Under the pieces are notes generated by a model. That model worked only from the letters and a program-made list of their open reading frames with translations. It had not been told where the DNA came from and did not search any database. A DNA stretch of 64,000 bases from CAYNEO01 sp964396245. Its GTDB lineage: Bacteria > Zixibacteria > MSB-5A5 > GN15 > FEB-12. This document shows, piece by piece, positions 9,320 through 18,209 of the stretch (position 1 is the stretch's first letter; each line of letters begins with the position of its first letter). The stretch is from positions 4,023-68,022 of the forward strand of contig CAYNEO010000016.1 in assembly GCA_964396245.1 (NCBI GenBank). Reading direction: 5' to 3'. The position numbers and the translations under genes were made by a program.

Positions 9320-10795
9320 TTACTCGTCCCCGTCCTGAGGATTACACCCCAGGCGCCAGATATGCCCGTGTCGAGCGAGCAGCATGTCTGCTTCTTTGGG
9401 TCCCCAGCCTCCGCGCTCGTACATATACAGGTCCGGGCCGCCGCTGGACTGCCATCCCTCGATGATCGGATCCATCAGTTTCCACGCCGCTTCGATCTCG
9501 TCGTTGCGGGCGAAAAGCGATGCATCACCTTTCATGGCATCCAATAGCAGTCGTTCGTAAGCGTCCGGGAGGGCCAGGCCTTCAAATGACTCACGGTATA
9601 GAAACTCCATGTCGACCGAACGAGTATCGTGTGCCGAGTCCGGTACTTTCGTCTCGAACTTCATGTGTACGCCCTCATTCGGTTGAATACAGATACTCAG
9701 GACATTCGCCCGCACGTGACAGTCTTCCGACAGATCAAACATCTGCAGCGGGGGACATTGGAACACCACCGAAATCTGCGAGGTCTTATGTGCCAGCGCC
9801 TTGCCCGACCGGAGATAAAAAGGCACACCTTTCCATCGCCAGCTATCCACAAAAAGCTTCAGGGCGCCATAGGTGGCCGTCTTGGAATCCGGCGCTACGC
9901 GGTCCGTGTCACGATATCCTCGGTATTGACCCTGGACCGTGTCCGTCAGGTCTATGGGACGCGTGGCGTGCAAAATCTTCACTTTTTCGTTTCGAAGAGA
10001 ATCAGCATCAAATGACGCCGGCGGCTCCATCGCGATCAGTGTCAACAGCTGCAGCAGATGATTCTGGAACATGTCGCGCAAAACACCCGCGTTGTCATAA
10101 TACCCGCCCCGGTGACCGACATCCCCGTCCTCTACCACAGTAATCTGAACGTTGTCGACATATCGACGATTCCAGATGGGCTCGAAAATGGCGTTGGAAA
10201 ACCGCAGGAACAAAAGATTCTGAGCCGTCTCCTTGCCGAGATAATGATCGATTCGGTAGATCTGGCTCTCGGCAAATACCTTGTGGACCGCCCGATTGAG
10301 CTCCTGTGCCGATTGAAGGTCATGACCGAACGGTTTTTCTATTACGATATTGCGTGAACACTGAGTCGGGTCAGCCATCCCGCAGTCCCCGAGATCATTG
10401 ACCACCGTTGTATAGACCCCCGGCGGCACCGCCAGGTAATAGAGTCTGTCAATATCCCCCTGTTCCATTTCGTTCAGGTATTCGTCCAGCTTCGTAAACC
10501 GTTCCGTTTCCTCCAGGTCACCTGAGAAGAAATGAATACGCTTCGCAAATTCTGTCCACTCATCTTGGGGCGGCCTGCGACCACCGGTTTCTTTCATGCC
10601 CTTCACCAGATGATCCCGGAAAGCGTCATCGTCCCAGTCTCTACGTGCAAACCCCACTATACGGGTATTTTTCGGTAGTCGTTGTTTCTGAAATAAGCGA
10701 AACAACGCCGGCACCAGTTTGCGCTGAGTGAGATCGCCCGCCGCACCGAATATCACGATGGTAATATCATCTTTTGTCACCTTTGGATTCGGCAT
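9320..10795 (-). CDS. zwf: Glucose-6-phosphate 1-dehydrogenase
   Basis: The 491-residue protein oxidises glucose 6-phosphate to 6-phosphogluconolactone with NADP(+), the first step of the oxidative pentose phosphate pathway, in the cytoplasm. The N-terminal Rossmann motif is FGAAGDLTQRKLVPALF (~14-30). The family signature RIDHYLGKETAQN (~183), with the catalytic His, and the substrate-loop EKPFGHD are both present. The length is normal for bacterial enzymes. GAGGA stands 5 bases before the ATG. It is followed on the same strand by no 6-phosphogluconolactonase or gnd, so the rest of the pathway is elsewhere. Confidence 0.97.
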   Translation of the reverse strand: MPNPKVTKDDITIVIFGAAGDLTQRKLVPALFRLFQKQRLPKNTRIVGFARRDWDDDAFRDHLVKGMKETGGRRPPQDEWTEFAKRIHFFSGDLEETERFTKLDEYLNEMEQGDIDRLYYLAVPPGVYTTVVNDLGDCGMADPTQCSRNIVIEKPFGHDLQSAQELNRAVHKVFAESQIYRIDHYLGKETAQNLLFLRFSNAIFEPIWNRRYVDNVQITVVEDGDVGHRGGYYDNAGVLRDMFQNHLLQLLTLIAMEPPASFDADSLRNEKVKILHATRPIDLTDTVQGQYRGYRDTDRVAPDSKTATYGALKLFVDSWRWKGVPFYLRSGKALAHKTSQISVVFQCPPLQMFDLSEDCHVRANVLSICIQPNEGVHMKFETKVPDSAHDTRSVDMEFLYRESFEGLALPDAYERLLLDAMKGDASLFARNDEIEAAWKLMDPIIEGWQSSGGPDLYMYERGGWGPKEADMLLARHGHIWRLGCNPQDGDE

Positions 10796-10896
10796 AACAA
10801 TCCTCTATAGTTGTCGCCGGTAAGAGGTACCTGCCGGTCGCAGGCACTTACCCGCAGTCGAGTACAATTAGCTGCTTTACTCTGTGCAACAGGGAA

Positions 10897-13038
10897 TCAC
10901 TGCGTTCTGTTCGCGCGCAATGAGAGAGATATGCGTTGGCGATCGGAATCGACCGCAAGGACCGTCACCGTCACCCGCTGATGAACTTTCACTACCTCCG
11001 AAGGATCCTTGACATACCGGTCAGCCATCTCGCTGATATGCACCAGCCCGTCCTGGTGAACACCGATATCCACAAACGCCCCGAACGCCGTCACGTTGGT
11101 GATTATGCCCGGCAGCCGCATGCCCGGTTTTAGATCATCAAGCGTCGTCACCGATTCGTCAAAATGAAACGCCTCGAACTGTCTCCGCGGATCCCGGCCC
11201 GGTTTAGCCAGCTCCTCCATAATATCAAGAAGAGTCGGCATGCCGACACTGTCGGTAGTGTATTTCTTCAGATCTATCTGCTTTCGTAACTGCTCATCCG
11301 CCATCAGGTCCGCAACCGAGCAGTGAAGGTCAGCGGCCATTCGTTCAACGATAGCATAGCTTTCGGGGTGAACGGCGCTGCGATCGAGCGGGTTCTTGGA
11401 ATCCGCAATCCGGATGAATCCGGCAGACTGCTCGAACGCTTTCGGTCCTAAACGGGGGACCTTCGTCAATTGCACCCGCGATTCAAACGGCCCGTGTTCA
11501 TTCCGATATGCCACAATCTTGTCCGCCAGGCTTGGTCCCAATCCGGAAACGTAGGTCAGCAGTTGCTTGCTCGCCGTGTTGACTTCGACCCCGACTGCAT
11601 TCACACAACTCAGTACCGTATCGTCGAGCCCCTGACGAAGCGCCGATTGATCGACATCGTGCTGATACTGCCCCACCCCAATTGACTTGGGATCGATCTT
11701 GACCAGCTCCGCCAACGGGTCCATCAGCCGTCGACCTATCGACACGGCACCCCGGACTGTCACGTCCTGATCGGGAAACTCCTCCCGGGCAACTTCTGAG
11801 GCTGAATAAATCGACGCTCCCGACTCATTGACCATCTCGATCAACACGCCATCACCGGGCCCCAGCCCTCGTACGAAGCTTTCCGTCTCGCGGCCGGCTG
11901 TGCCGTTGCCAATCGCTATAACCTCGATTCGAAATCGATTGACCAGCGCCTTGAGTTGTTCAGCGGCTTCCTGACGTTGTTTATCCGATGAATGAGGGAA
12001 GATGGTCGAATTATGAACCAACTTACCTTGCCTGTCAAGACAGACAATCTTGCAACCGGTGCGAAAACCCGGGTCGATAGCCAGCACCATCTTTCCGCCG
12101 AGCGGAGGAGCCATCAGCAACTCCCGCAAATTCTCGGTAAAAACCCGAATCGCCTCTTCATCGGCGCGCCGCTTCAATTCGGCGCGAATCTCCGTCTCCA
12201 TCGATGGTGACAGCAGGCGCTTGTAACTGTCCTGAATCGCCAGGCCGACCTGCTCCGAAGCTTCGTTGCCGCCGATGACGAATATCTCCTCAAGCTGTTG
12301 AATCGCCGTTTCCTCGGGCGCAACAATATGCACGTTCAGCACGCCCTCCGACTCACCCCGCAGCAGTGCCAGAATGCGATGAGAAGGAGCAACCTTAACC
12401 GGTTCCTCCCATTCGAAGTAGTCACGAAACTTGGCCCCTTCGACCTCTTTGCCCTGTATCAGCGTCGAATAAATCACGCCGCTGTCGGCAAACAAAGCCC
12501 TCAGTCTCGTCCTTGCATCGATATCCTCGCTCACCCACTCGGCGATTATATCTCGCGCGCCTGCCAGAGCATCATCAGCAGACAACACCTCTTTTTCCGG
12601 ATCGACAAATGCCTGTGCCTCCGTCATCACGTTTACATCTTCTTGCTCAAGCAATAACTCGGCGAGAGGCTCCAGCCCGCGTTCCCGCGCCACAGTCGCC
12701 CTCGTCCGCCGTTTCGGGCGATAGGGGAGATAGATATCTTCCAGTTCGGTCATCGTCTCGGCATCATCGATCGCCGCTTTCAATTCGTCGGTGAGCAGAG
12801 CCCGTTCCTCGAGTGACTTCAGGATCGCCTGCCGCCGTTTGTCCAGCTCGCGGAGTTGTCCGATACGGTCGCGAATCGATGTTATCTGTACCTCGTCGAG
12901 ACTCCCGGTGGCTTCTTTGCGATATCGGGCTATGAATGGCACGGTCGCGTCGTCGTCGAGCAATTCAATCGTGCGAATCACCTGCTGCGGCTTGAGCTGA
13001 AGCTCTGAAGCTATTCTCTGGGTGTGAGCCTGATTCAT
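10897..13038 (-). CDS. tex: Tex-family S1 RNA-binding protein
   Basis: Starting at MNQAHTQRIASEL (AGAGG a few bases upstream) the protein has 713 residues. The order of parts matches Tex: N-terminal helical region with FIARYRKEATGSLDE, YqgF-like RNase H-fold domain (LAIDPGFRTGCKIVCLD, ~330), helix-hairpin-helix segment (LTYVSGLGPSLADKIVAYRN, ~505), and a C-terminal S1 domain (PGIITNVTAFGAFVDIG, ~640). Tex proteins bind nucleic acid and influence transcription; the exact biochemical role is still unsettled. A longer frame from 13107 lacks a ribosome site and was not used. Confidence 0.96.
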   Translation of the reverse strand: MNQAHTQRIASELQLKPQQVIRTIELLDDDATVPFIARYRKEATGSLDEVQITSIRDRIGQLRELDKRRQAILKSLEERALLTDELKAAIDDAETMTELEDIYLPYRPKRRTRATVARERGLEPLAELLLEQEDVNVMTEAQAFVDPEKEVLSADDALAGARDIIAEWVSEDIDARTRLRALFADSGVIYSTLIQGKEVEGAKFRDYFEWEEPVKVAPSHRILALLRGESEGVLNVHIVAPEETAIQQLEEIFVIGGNEASEQVGLAIQDSYKRLLSPSMETEIRAELKRRADEEAIRVFTENLRELLMAPPLGGKMVLAIDPGFRTGCKIVCLDRQGKLVHNSTIFPHSSDKQRQEAAEQLKALVNRFRIEVIAIGNGTAGRETESFVRGLGPGDGVLIEMVNESGASIYSASEVAREEFPDQDVTVRGAVSIGRRLMDPLAELVKIDPKSIGVGQYQHDVDQSALRQGLDDTVLSCVNAVGVEVNTASKQLLTYVSGLGPSLADKIVAYRNEHGPFESRVQLTKVPRLGPKAFEQSAGFIRIADSKNPLDRSAVHPESYAIVERMAADLHCSVADLMADEQLRKQIDLKKYTTDSVGMPTLLDIMEELAKPGRDPRRQFEAFHFDESVTTLDDLKPGMRLPGIITNVTAFGAFVDIGVHQDGLVHISEMADRYVKDPSEVVKVHQRVTVTVLAVDSDRQRISLSLRANRTQ

Positions 13039-13212
13039 CGTATCCTCTGCTTGCATCCTTATTGACGGTATGAAGATATTGTGTGACGGACCTTTTGGAA
13101 AGCACAAAGCCGGCCGAAATTTCGCTGTACGTAAGCCAAAGCAGTCCTTATGTTACCTTCCGGCGTGGTTTATGCCTGATTTCGCCGAAGCTTGTAACTG
13201 TAGAAGGAAGTG

Positions 13213-14661
13213 ATGACATACGAAGAAGACATTGTAGAGCCGGAAAATGCTCTCCCGGAGATCAGCCTCGACGAGATGCCGCAACTGATGCGTGAGGCGG
13301 CTGCCCGCGCCGGATGGACCGAGCTTATGCCGGTTCAGGCCAAGACTATCCCGTATATCCTGGCTCAACGGGACCTTATGGTGCAATCACGAACCGGCAG
13401 CGGGAAAACCGGCGCCTTCATGATGCCCATCCTCGACCGAATCAATCCCCGGCACAATACCTGTCAGGCTATCATCCTGGTACCTACCCGTGAACTCGCC
13501 CGGCAGGTAGGGCAGGAGGCCGAACTTCTGGCTGGAAATACGGGGATCCGTTCTGCTACCGTTTACGGAGGCGTGCGATACGGTCCGCAATTGAAAGCCC
13601 TCGAAAAAGGAGCCCACATCGTCGTCGGCACGCCCGGACGAGTGCTTGATCACCTTCTGCGAAGGAACCTGATGCTCGACGACCTGGAAATCCTCGTTTT
13701 TGATGAAGCCGACAGAATGCTGTCCATGGGTTTCTATCCGGACATGAAACAGGTGCAGAAGTACCTCCCCCGACGGCGCATCAACGCCTATATGTTTTCG
13801 GCCACATACCCGCCCCATGTCCTCCGGCTGGCTGCAGAATTTCTCTACAAGCCCGACATGTTGAGTTTGAGCCGGGATCGGGTTCATGTCGCCGAGACAG
13901 AGCACGTGTTCTATGTCGTCCCTGCGATGGAAAAGGACCGGTGCCTGGTGCGGATCATTGAGATCGAAAATCCGACCGGAGCCATAATCTTCTGTAACAC
14001 CAAGGCTATGGTCGACTACGTCACGACTGTGCTCCAGCGCTTTGGCTATGACGCAGATAGACTTTCCGCTGACCTCTCACAGGGAGCTCGGGAGCAGGTA
14101 ATGGTCCGTGAGCGCAAAGGCGCCCTTCGCTTTCTGGTGGCCACTGATCTTGCCTCACGCGGCATCGATATCCCGGAACTCTCCCATGTGATCCAGTACG
14201 AGCCGCCGGAAGACCCCGAAGCCTACGTCCATCGCGCCGGTCGCACAGGACGCGCCGGAGCCACCGGGCAGGCTATCTCACTGGTTGCCGGACAGGAACA
14301 GTCCGAACTCAAGCGAATAGGGCAGAGGTTCGGAATTGAGTTCATTGAGAAACCGGTGCCGACCGAGGCCGATGTCGAGGCTATCGTATCCCAGAGGATG
14401 ATTGCTCTTCTTGAATCGCATCTGCGCTCCCGTGACACGCTTCAGGTTGAACGGATGCAGCGGTTTGTTCCGCTTGCCCGGGATCTGTCGCAGAGTGAGG
14501 AAGAGTCGTCATTGATTGCAATGTTGCTCGACGATTACTATCAGGCAACGCTTCACAAGGCGCCGCCGCATCCCGAGTTAACCGAAGAACGCCCGCCCGT
14601 GAAAACCAAAGGCGGCGGGAAGAAAGCCCGACGCAAGAGAGAACCCCGTCGCCGACGATAA
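13213..14661 (+). CDS. DEAD-box ATP-dependent RNA helicase
   Basis: The 482-residue protein carries the full helicase motif series in order: Q motif (GWTELMPVQAKTIPYIL), motif I GSGKT, Ia PTRELA, GG, TPGR, motif II DEAD, motif III SAT, and C-terminal HRAGRTGRAG (motif VI). A basic tail of Lys/Arg/Gly (KGGGKKARRKREPRRRR) probably binds RNA non-specifically, as in RhlE/CsdA-type helicases. I chose ATG 13213 over GTG 13210 because AAGGA at 13205 would be too close to the latter. Likely roles are ribosome assembly or RNA turnover; the subfamily cannot be set by eye. The tex gene is divergent. Confidence 0.95.
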   Translation: MTYEEDIVEPENALPEISLDEMPQLMREAAARAGWTELMPVQAKTIPYILAQRDLMVQSRTGSGKTGAFMMPILDRINPRHNTCQAIILVPTRELARQVGQEAELLAGNTGIRSATVYGGVRYGPQLKALEKGAHIVVGTPGRVLDHLLRRNLMLDDLEILVFDEADRMLSMGFYPDMKQVQKYLPRRRINAYMFSATYPPHVLRLAAEFLYKPDMLSLSRDRVHVAETEHVFYVVPAMEKDRCLVRIIEIENPTGAIIFCNTKAMVDYVTTVLQRFGYDADRLSADLSQGAREQVMVRERKGALRFLVATDLASRGIDIPELSHVIQYEPPEDPEAYVHRAGRTGRAGATGQAISLVAGQEQSELKRIGQRFGIEFIEKPVPTEADVEAIVSQRMIALLESHLRSRDTLQVERMQRFVPLARDLSQSEEESSLIAMLLDDYYQATLHKAPPHPELTEERPPVKTKGGGKKARRKREPRRRR

Positions 14662-14690
14662 TAACGCCGACAACGGTTCGGTGAGTCACC

Positions 14691-15605
14691 ATGCTGTATC
14701 TGCTTCTCGCTATCCTCTGTAGCTCATCGATCGCCCTCATCTTCAAATACAGCGAGACCACCGGCCTTAACCGATACGCCGTCACGAGCGCGAACTACCT
14801 GACAGCCTGCACTGTCAGCCTCATCCTGATCCTCGCTTCCGGCATAACCGTTCCTTCCGATCTCAACGCAATCTCCTCTCTCGGACGGATTGGAGATGCC
14901 ATTGTCGGCAAAGCAGTCTCGCTTTCGCCGCCAGACAGCTTCCTGTGGGCTATTGTCGCCGGCGCCGGCGCGGGGCTGTTTTTCTTCCTGGCGTTCATTT
15001 ACTACCAGGTCAGCGTTCGCGACCACGGTGTCGGACTGGCCGGGTCTTTTGCCAAACTGGGGATTCTCGTGCCGATGTCACTCTCGCTCGTCTTCTGGAG
15101 AGAGTACCCAACATCCTGGCAATGGGCGGGAATAGGGCTGGCCGTCCTGTCGATTGTACTCGTTAACTGGCCGGATGAAAAATCCGTCAGACGGTCGCTG
15201 CACGTTGCGTTGCTCCTGCTGTTCGTCTTTGCGGGAATTGCCGAATTCAGCAACAAGGTCTACCAGAGGCACGGCCTTCAGGACTACAAATCCGTATTTC
15301 TGCTCGTCACCTTTTTTGTGGCGTTTGTCTTCAGCGTGGCGACAGCGCTGGGCAAGAATCGCCGTGTGACCGCGAGGGATATGCTAATCGGCGCTGCGGT
15401 CGGCGTCCCGAATCTCTTCTCCTCGTTTTTTCTGATCCGGGCCCTTGACTCCGTGCCGGCCGCCGTCGCCTTTCCCGCTTTCGGTGCGGGAACCATAGTC
15501 ATCATCAATGTTGTCGGCCTGGTGTTTTTCCGCGAACGTCTCTCGCGTTACGAGAAGTACGCCGTCGGCTTAACCGTCATCGCTCTGATACTCATCAACC
15601 TGTGA
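14691..15605 (+). CDS. DMT/EamA-family membrane transporter
   Basis: This 304-residue protein has about ten hydrophobic segments in two halves, joined near residue 160 by a short charged stretch (NWPDEKSVRR). The first half opens with MLYLLLAILCSSSIALIFKY and each half ends in a motif like FREYPTSWQW or FFRERLSRYEKYAVG, typical of DMT carriers. The substrate is unknown. It starts 29 bases after the helicase gene on the same strand and ends 17 bases before a convergent flavin reductase gene. It is not close in sequence to the truncated transporter at the left edge. Confidence 0.82.
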   Translation: MLYLLLAILCSSSIALIFKYSETTGLNRYAVTSANYLTACTVSLILILASGITVPSDLNAISSLGRIGDAIVGKAVSLSPPDSFLWAIVAGAGAGLFFFLAFIYYQVSVRDHGVGLAGSFAKLGILVPMSLSLVFWREYPTSWQWAGIGLAVLSIVLVNWPDEKSVRRSLHVALLLLFVFAGIAEFSNKVYQRHGLQDYKSVFLLVTFFVAFVFSVATALGKNRRVTARDMLIGAAVGVPNLFSSFFLIRALDSVPAAVAFPAFGAGTIVIINVVGLVFFRERLSRYEKYAVGLTVIALILINL

Positions 15606-15622
15606 CCGACCCGCACAGGGCG

Positions 15623-16132
15623 TCATCGCATCAAACAGCTCGTCACTTCCCCGATATACATCCGATGATAATCCTTCTGCGGATAGGATTTGTGTATAAC
15701 CGGGTCCAGAAATTGTCCCGGGTCAAGATCGTGGATATAGATCTTGCGGCACTCGAGCACCAGCCGCGCCTGTTCAAAGTAGACGGAGCCGGATTGCGAC
15801 TGGCGCGGGACCAGCCCCGTAGCAGCTATCTTGTTGACATCACGGCCCGATTTCGTCCCGCAGTAGTTCAGAACCTCGCGATACCGCTCCTCGAAAAACG
15901 ATAACGTGAACGAGTTTTCACGTTCCATGAACTCATAGGTATACCGCGTCGGACGAACGAAACAGATAGCGATCTTTTTGTTCCAGAGTTCGCCGAGCGT
16001 TCCCCATGAGGCGGTCATCGTGTTGAACGACTCGAGAGTCCCGGCCGTAACCAGCATCCAGTCATCTGCAATGAGTTTGAATACGTTGTCGTTGATGTCA
16101 AACACGCCTACCTTGCGAAAGTCACCTGCCAT
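15623..16132 (-). CDS. Flavin reductase-like FMN-binding protein
   Basis: This 169-residue protein resembles the flavin reductase-like split-barrel family. The N-terminal strand-loop DDWMLVTAGTLESFNTMTASWGT contains the TAG...N.MTASW pattern that contacts FMN. The middle FVRPTRYTYEFMERENSFTLSFF matches the family's RPxRYTxxFxE...FTLSF stretch, and it is followed by a short tail. Relatives reduce flavins or bind FMN as redox carriers; the partner is unknown. No obvious oxygenase is next to it. Confidence 0.85.
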   Translation of the reverse strand: MAGDFRKVGVFDINDNVFKLIADDWMLVTAGTLESFNTMTASWGTLGELWNKKIAICFVRPTRYTYEFMERENSFTLSFFEERYREVLNYCGTKSGRDVNKIAATGLVPRQSQSGSVYFEQARLVLECRKIYIHDLDPGQFLDPVIHKSYPQKDYHRMYIGEVTSCLMR

Positions 16133-16144
16133 TCATGTCTGCCT

Positions 16145-16173
16145 GTTTTATTGATCTGCAAGCATGGTAGCAA
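16145..16173 (-). promoter_or_regulatory. Promoter of the flavin reductase gene
   Basis: Read on the minus strand: TTGCTA (16168-16173), 17-base spacer, TAAAAC (16145-16150). The predicted start site lies a few bases before the ATG at 16132. Confidence 0.45.
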
Positions 16174-16214
16174 CATCGGCAAAGTATCACAACCGAAAAC
16201 AGACGGTTCTTCGA

Positions 16215-17303
16215 TCATCCGCGTTCCCGCCGTTTCACGCTCCATTGTTTGACTTCTTTAATCCGATTGCTGAACTCGCGACCGCGTTTCTTTTCCTCAC
16301 GGCGTCGCGCCTTATCATCTCGCCGCGACTCAAGGTACTGTATTTCCTTCTGCAATTTGCGGTAGTGTTCCAGACGCTGAGCTGAGAGTGAACCGTCTGA
16401 TACCGCCTCTTCGACCGCGCAGCCGGGTTCGCCGTTATGTGTGCAGTCGCGAAACCGGCACTCTTTTGCCCATGCCTCGACATCATCGAAAGACCGCGCC
16501 AGGCTCGCCTCACCGGCCCACAACTGAAGTTCACGGAGCCCCGGGGTATCAATCACCATTGCGCCACTCGGGAGCAGCAGCAGCTGTCGGTGTGTCGTCG
16601 TATGCCGTCCCCGGCTGTCCCCGTCACTCACGGAATTCGTTTTGAGCCGGTTTTCCCCCAGCAGACGGTTGATCAGTGTGGACTTGCCGACGCCCGATGA
16701 TCCCAGAAAAGCGACCGTCTTTCCTTTCCCAAGATACGCGGTGAGCTCTTCCAGGCCGGATTCCCGCTCGGCGCTCACTGCATGGACCGGTACGCCAAAC
16801 GCGACTTCATTCACGGCCGTAATACGGGCCTCGAGATCATCGCAGAGATCAGCTTTGTTGAGCACAATCACCGGCGACGCCCCGCTGTCCCAGGCCGCCG
16901 TCACATACCGCTCTATGCGGGCCGGGTTGAAATTCAGGTCGAGCCCACTTACCAAGAATACGGTGTCAACATTGGCGGCCAGGACCTGTTCTTCGGTGAC
17001 CAGTCCGGCCTCCTTTCGTGAAAAATTGCTGCGGCGCGGAAGCACCGCATGAATCCTCGCGCCCGTGCCGTGTTCGTCAATGGAAACCGCCACCCAGTCG
17101 CCGACCGTCGGGTAGGCGGCCGGTCCTGCCGCCTCATGGCGAAATCGCCCGGTCACCTCGGCGGTCATTTCTCCCAGCGGAGTCAGCACGGTATATCTTT
17201 CTTTTTCTTCGAGACTCACCCTGGCCGCACGCAATCCAGCGTCTTTCCACGGCGCAAAGACCGCCTCGAAATGATCATCCCATCCAAAATCTTCCAGATT
17301 CAT
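16215..17303 (-). CDS. rsgA: Ribosome small-subunit GTPase RsgA
   Basis: The 362-residue protein is a circularly permuted GTPase: the G4 motif VLNKADL (~150) comes before G1 GSSGVGKSTLIN (~200), the G2 region and G3 DTPG (~255). An N-terminal OB-fold (VGDWVAV) precedes it. A zinc-binding C-terminal segment has CRFRDCTHNGEPGC (Cys-Cys-His-Cys). RsgA checks late 30S ribosome assembly. The C-terminus is a basic helix of about 45 residues rich in Arg/Lys/Glu, which probably contacts rRNA. The gene stands alone. Confidence 0.96.
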   Translation of the reverse strand: MNLEDFGWDDHFEAVFAPWKDAGLRAARVSLEEKERYTVLTPLGEMTAEVTGRFRHEAAGPAAYPTVGDWVAVSIDEHGTGARIHAVLPRRSNFSRKEAGLVTEEQVLAANVDTVFLVSGLDLNFNPARIERYVTAAWDSGASPVIVLNKADLCDDLEARITAVNEVAFGVPVHAVSAERESGLEELTAYLGKGKTVAFLGSSGVGKSTLINRLLGENRLKTNSVSDGDSRGRHTTTHRQLLLLPSGAMVIDTPGLRELQLWAGEASLARSFDDVEAWAKECRFRDCTHNGEPGCAVEEAVSDGSLSAQRLEHYRKLQKEIQYLESRRDDKARRREEKKRGREFSNRIKEVKQWSVKRRERG

Positions 17304-17484
17304 CTCTATGTTCCTGTCATTGTCTTCTGCTTATCTAATTCCTGCTGCATCGCCCGCAGGCATTTCTACACTGTGATAAAGTCAAATAGTTCGTGCATTC
17401 TCCCCGTCGCAACACGGCGTCAAGGTTGGCTCCGTTAGCCGGGCAGGGAAGAAGGTCACGGTCGGGATGCCTCAGGAAGGGGTA

Positions 17485-17515
17485 CAAAAAAGCCCCCCGT
17501 TGATTCGGGAGGGCA
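17485..17515 (-). terminator. Strong intrinsic terminator of a small minus-strand unit
   Basis: On the minus strand, GCCCTCCCG pairs with CGGGGGGC (one U-G pair, one bulge) around a short AATCAA loop, directly followed by TTTTTT. No long gene ends here. The stop codon of the small frame at 17522-17608 is 7 bases upstream. Confidence 0.75.
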
Positions 17516-17521
17516 CGACGG

Positions 17522-17608
17522 CTATTCGATATCCTGTATCGCCGCTACAGCACCTTCCTTCCGGGGCATACCACCACTGCAATTTCCGGAACTACAGCTG
17601 TCATAAAT
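17522..17608 (-). CDS. Candidate cysteine-containing micropeptide (28 aa, ATT start proposed)
   Basis: Minus-strand AGGAGG (at about 17616-17621) lies 7 bases before an ATT codon. The frame from ATT gives a peptide with YDSCSSGNCSGG near its start and a Glu at its end. ATT is a rare but known start codon (infC). An out-of-frame ATG at 17602-17604, 11 bases from the same AGGAGG, would give a different 19-residue peptide. A promoter stands upstream and a strong terminator immediately downstream, so a short transcript is well supported; which frame is translated is not. I do not recognise the peptide. It could also be a small RNA gene. Confidence 0.4.
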   Translation of the reverse strand: MYDSCSSGNCSGGMPRKEGAVAAIQDIE

Positions 17609-17662
17609 GGATACGCCTCCTGTAAGAAAAGGTCCTGTCGCCAAACCAAATTACCAATACGA

Positions 17663-17692
17663 AAAATACATCTCTCAGGTTACAGGCGTCAA
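17663..17692 (-). promoter_or_regulatory. Promoter of the micropeptide unit
   Basis: On the minus strand: TTGACG (17687-17692), 18-base spacer, TATTTT (17663-17668). It lies just downstream of another terminator-like hairpin and about 45 bases before the AGGAGG of the small frame. Confidence 0.5.
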
Positions 17693-17728
17693 GAAAAAAG
17701 TGCGGCCCTCCGGTGCCCGGCCGATAGA
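17693..17728 (-). terminator. Terminator-like hairpin with T6 tract
   Basis: On the minus strand, CGGCC and GGCCG enclose a GC-rich loop and are followed by CAC and TTTTTT. It would end transcripts reading the small frame at 17756-17863. Confidence 0.5.
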
Positions 17729-17755
17729 CTCTGTCAATTTGTCTCGCAAGTCTCG

Positions 17756-17863
17756 CTACTGATGGCAACAGCTCGGCGGTGGCGGCAATCTACCATCAGC
17801 GACCCGAGGGGCGATCATATCGTAGATCAGGACGACCCGTCTCGTTGTCACAAAGCGCACCAT
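17756..17863 (-). CDS. Possible small peptide ending in PPPPSCCHQ (35 aa)
   Basis: A minus-strand frame from ATG 17861-17863 encodes 35 residues with a hydrophobic middle (VVLIYDMIAP) and the C-terminus LPPPPSCCHQ. Third codon positions are mostly G or C, as in neighbouring genes. There is no good Shine-Dalgarno sequence, so evidence for translation is thin. It is followed after about 28 bases by a hairpin with a T6 tract. I do not recognise it. Its nearness to a second cysteine-rich micro-frame is the reason for listing it. Confidence 0.22.
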   Translation of the reverse strand: MVRFVTTRRVVLIYDMIAPRVADGRLPPPPSCCHQ

Positions 17864-18209
17864 TATGGTCTTGCAGGTCCACTAATCGCGTTTGCAGGAA
17901 CCAACCGCTTTCACAGACTGTTTATAAAGATGACATAATCAGTAATCAACGCTGACACGTTGATCATCCCACGAAGGTAAGACACACCCGATGTCAGTTT
18001 ATTCGAACGGCTCGGACTCTCTCCAACCTTCGCGCTTTTTCTTCCCGACCATCTGTGAATAATAGCCACGAATCCCGAAGTCGTGTATTTGACAAGTGAT
18101 GTAAGGACCGGAGCAAACTCTCGACAGATTATTGAGTAGCTTGCACGATTCGACCGAATGATACAGAACGGTTTCAGGCATACCATACCGGATACTCACT
18201 GGAGGTTGT

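Larger units (their letters stand above)
17304..18209. other. Long gene-poor gap with small transcription units on the minus strand
   Basis: These 906 bases lie between rsgA and the sulfur island, a long gap for this compact genome. The part from 17485 to 17863 holds two terminator-like hairpins with T6 tracts, a promoter and two tiny cysteine-containing frames, all on the minus strand and listed separately. From about 17870 to 18209 I see only short frames without ribosome sites, and no convincing promoter for the cytochrome gene at 18210, although TTGACA occurs at 18089-18094. Confidence 0.5.

Noticed and set aside
18089..18094. TTGACA as a -35 box for the sulfur island
   Set aside because: No acceptable -10 hexamer lies 16-18 bases downstream.
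17911..18186. 91-codon minus-strand frame upstream of the TsdA-like gene
   Set aside because: No ribosome site or recognisable feature, and the codon use differs from neighbouring genes.
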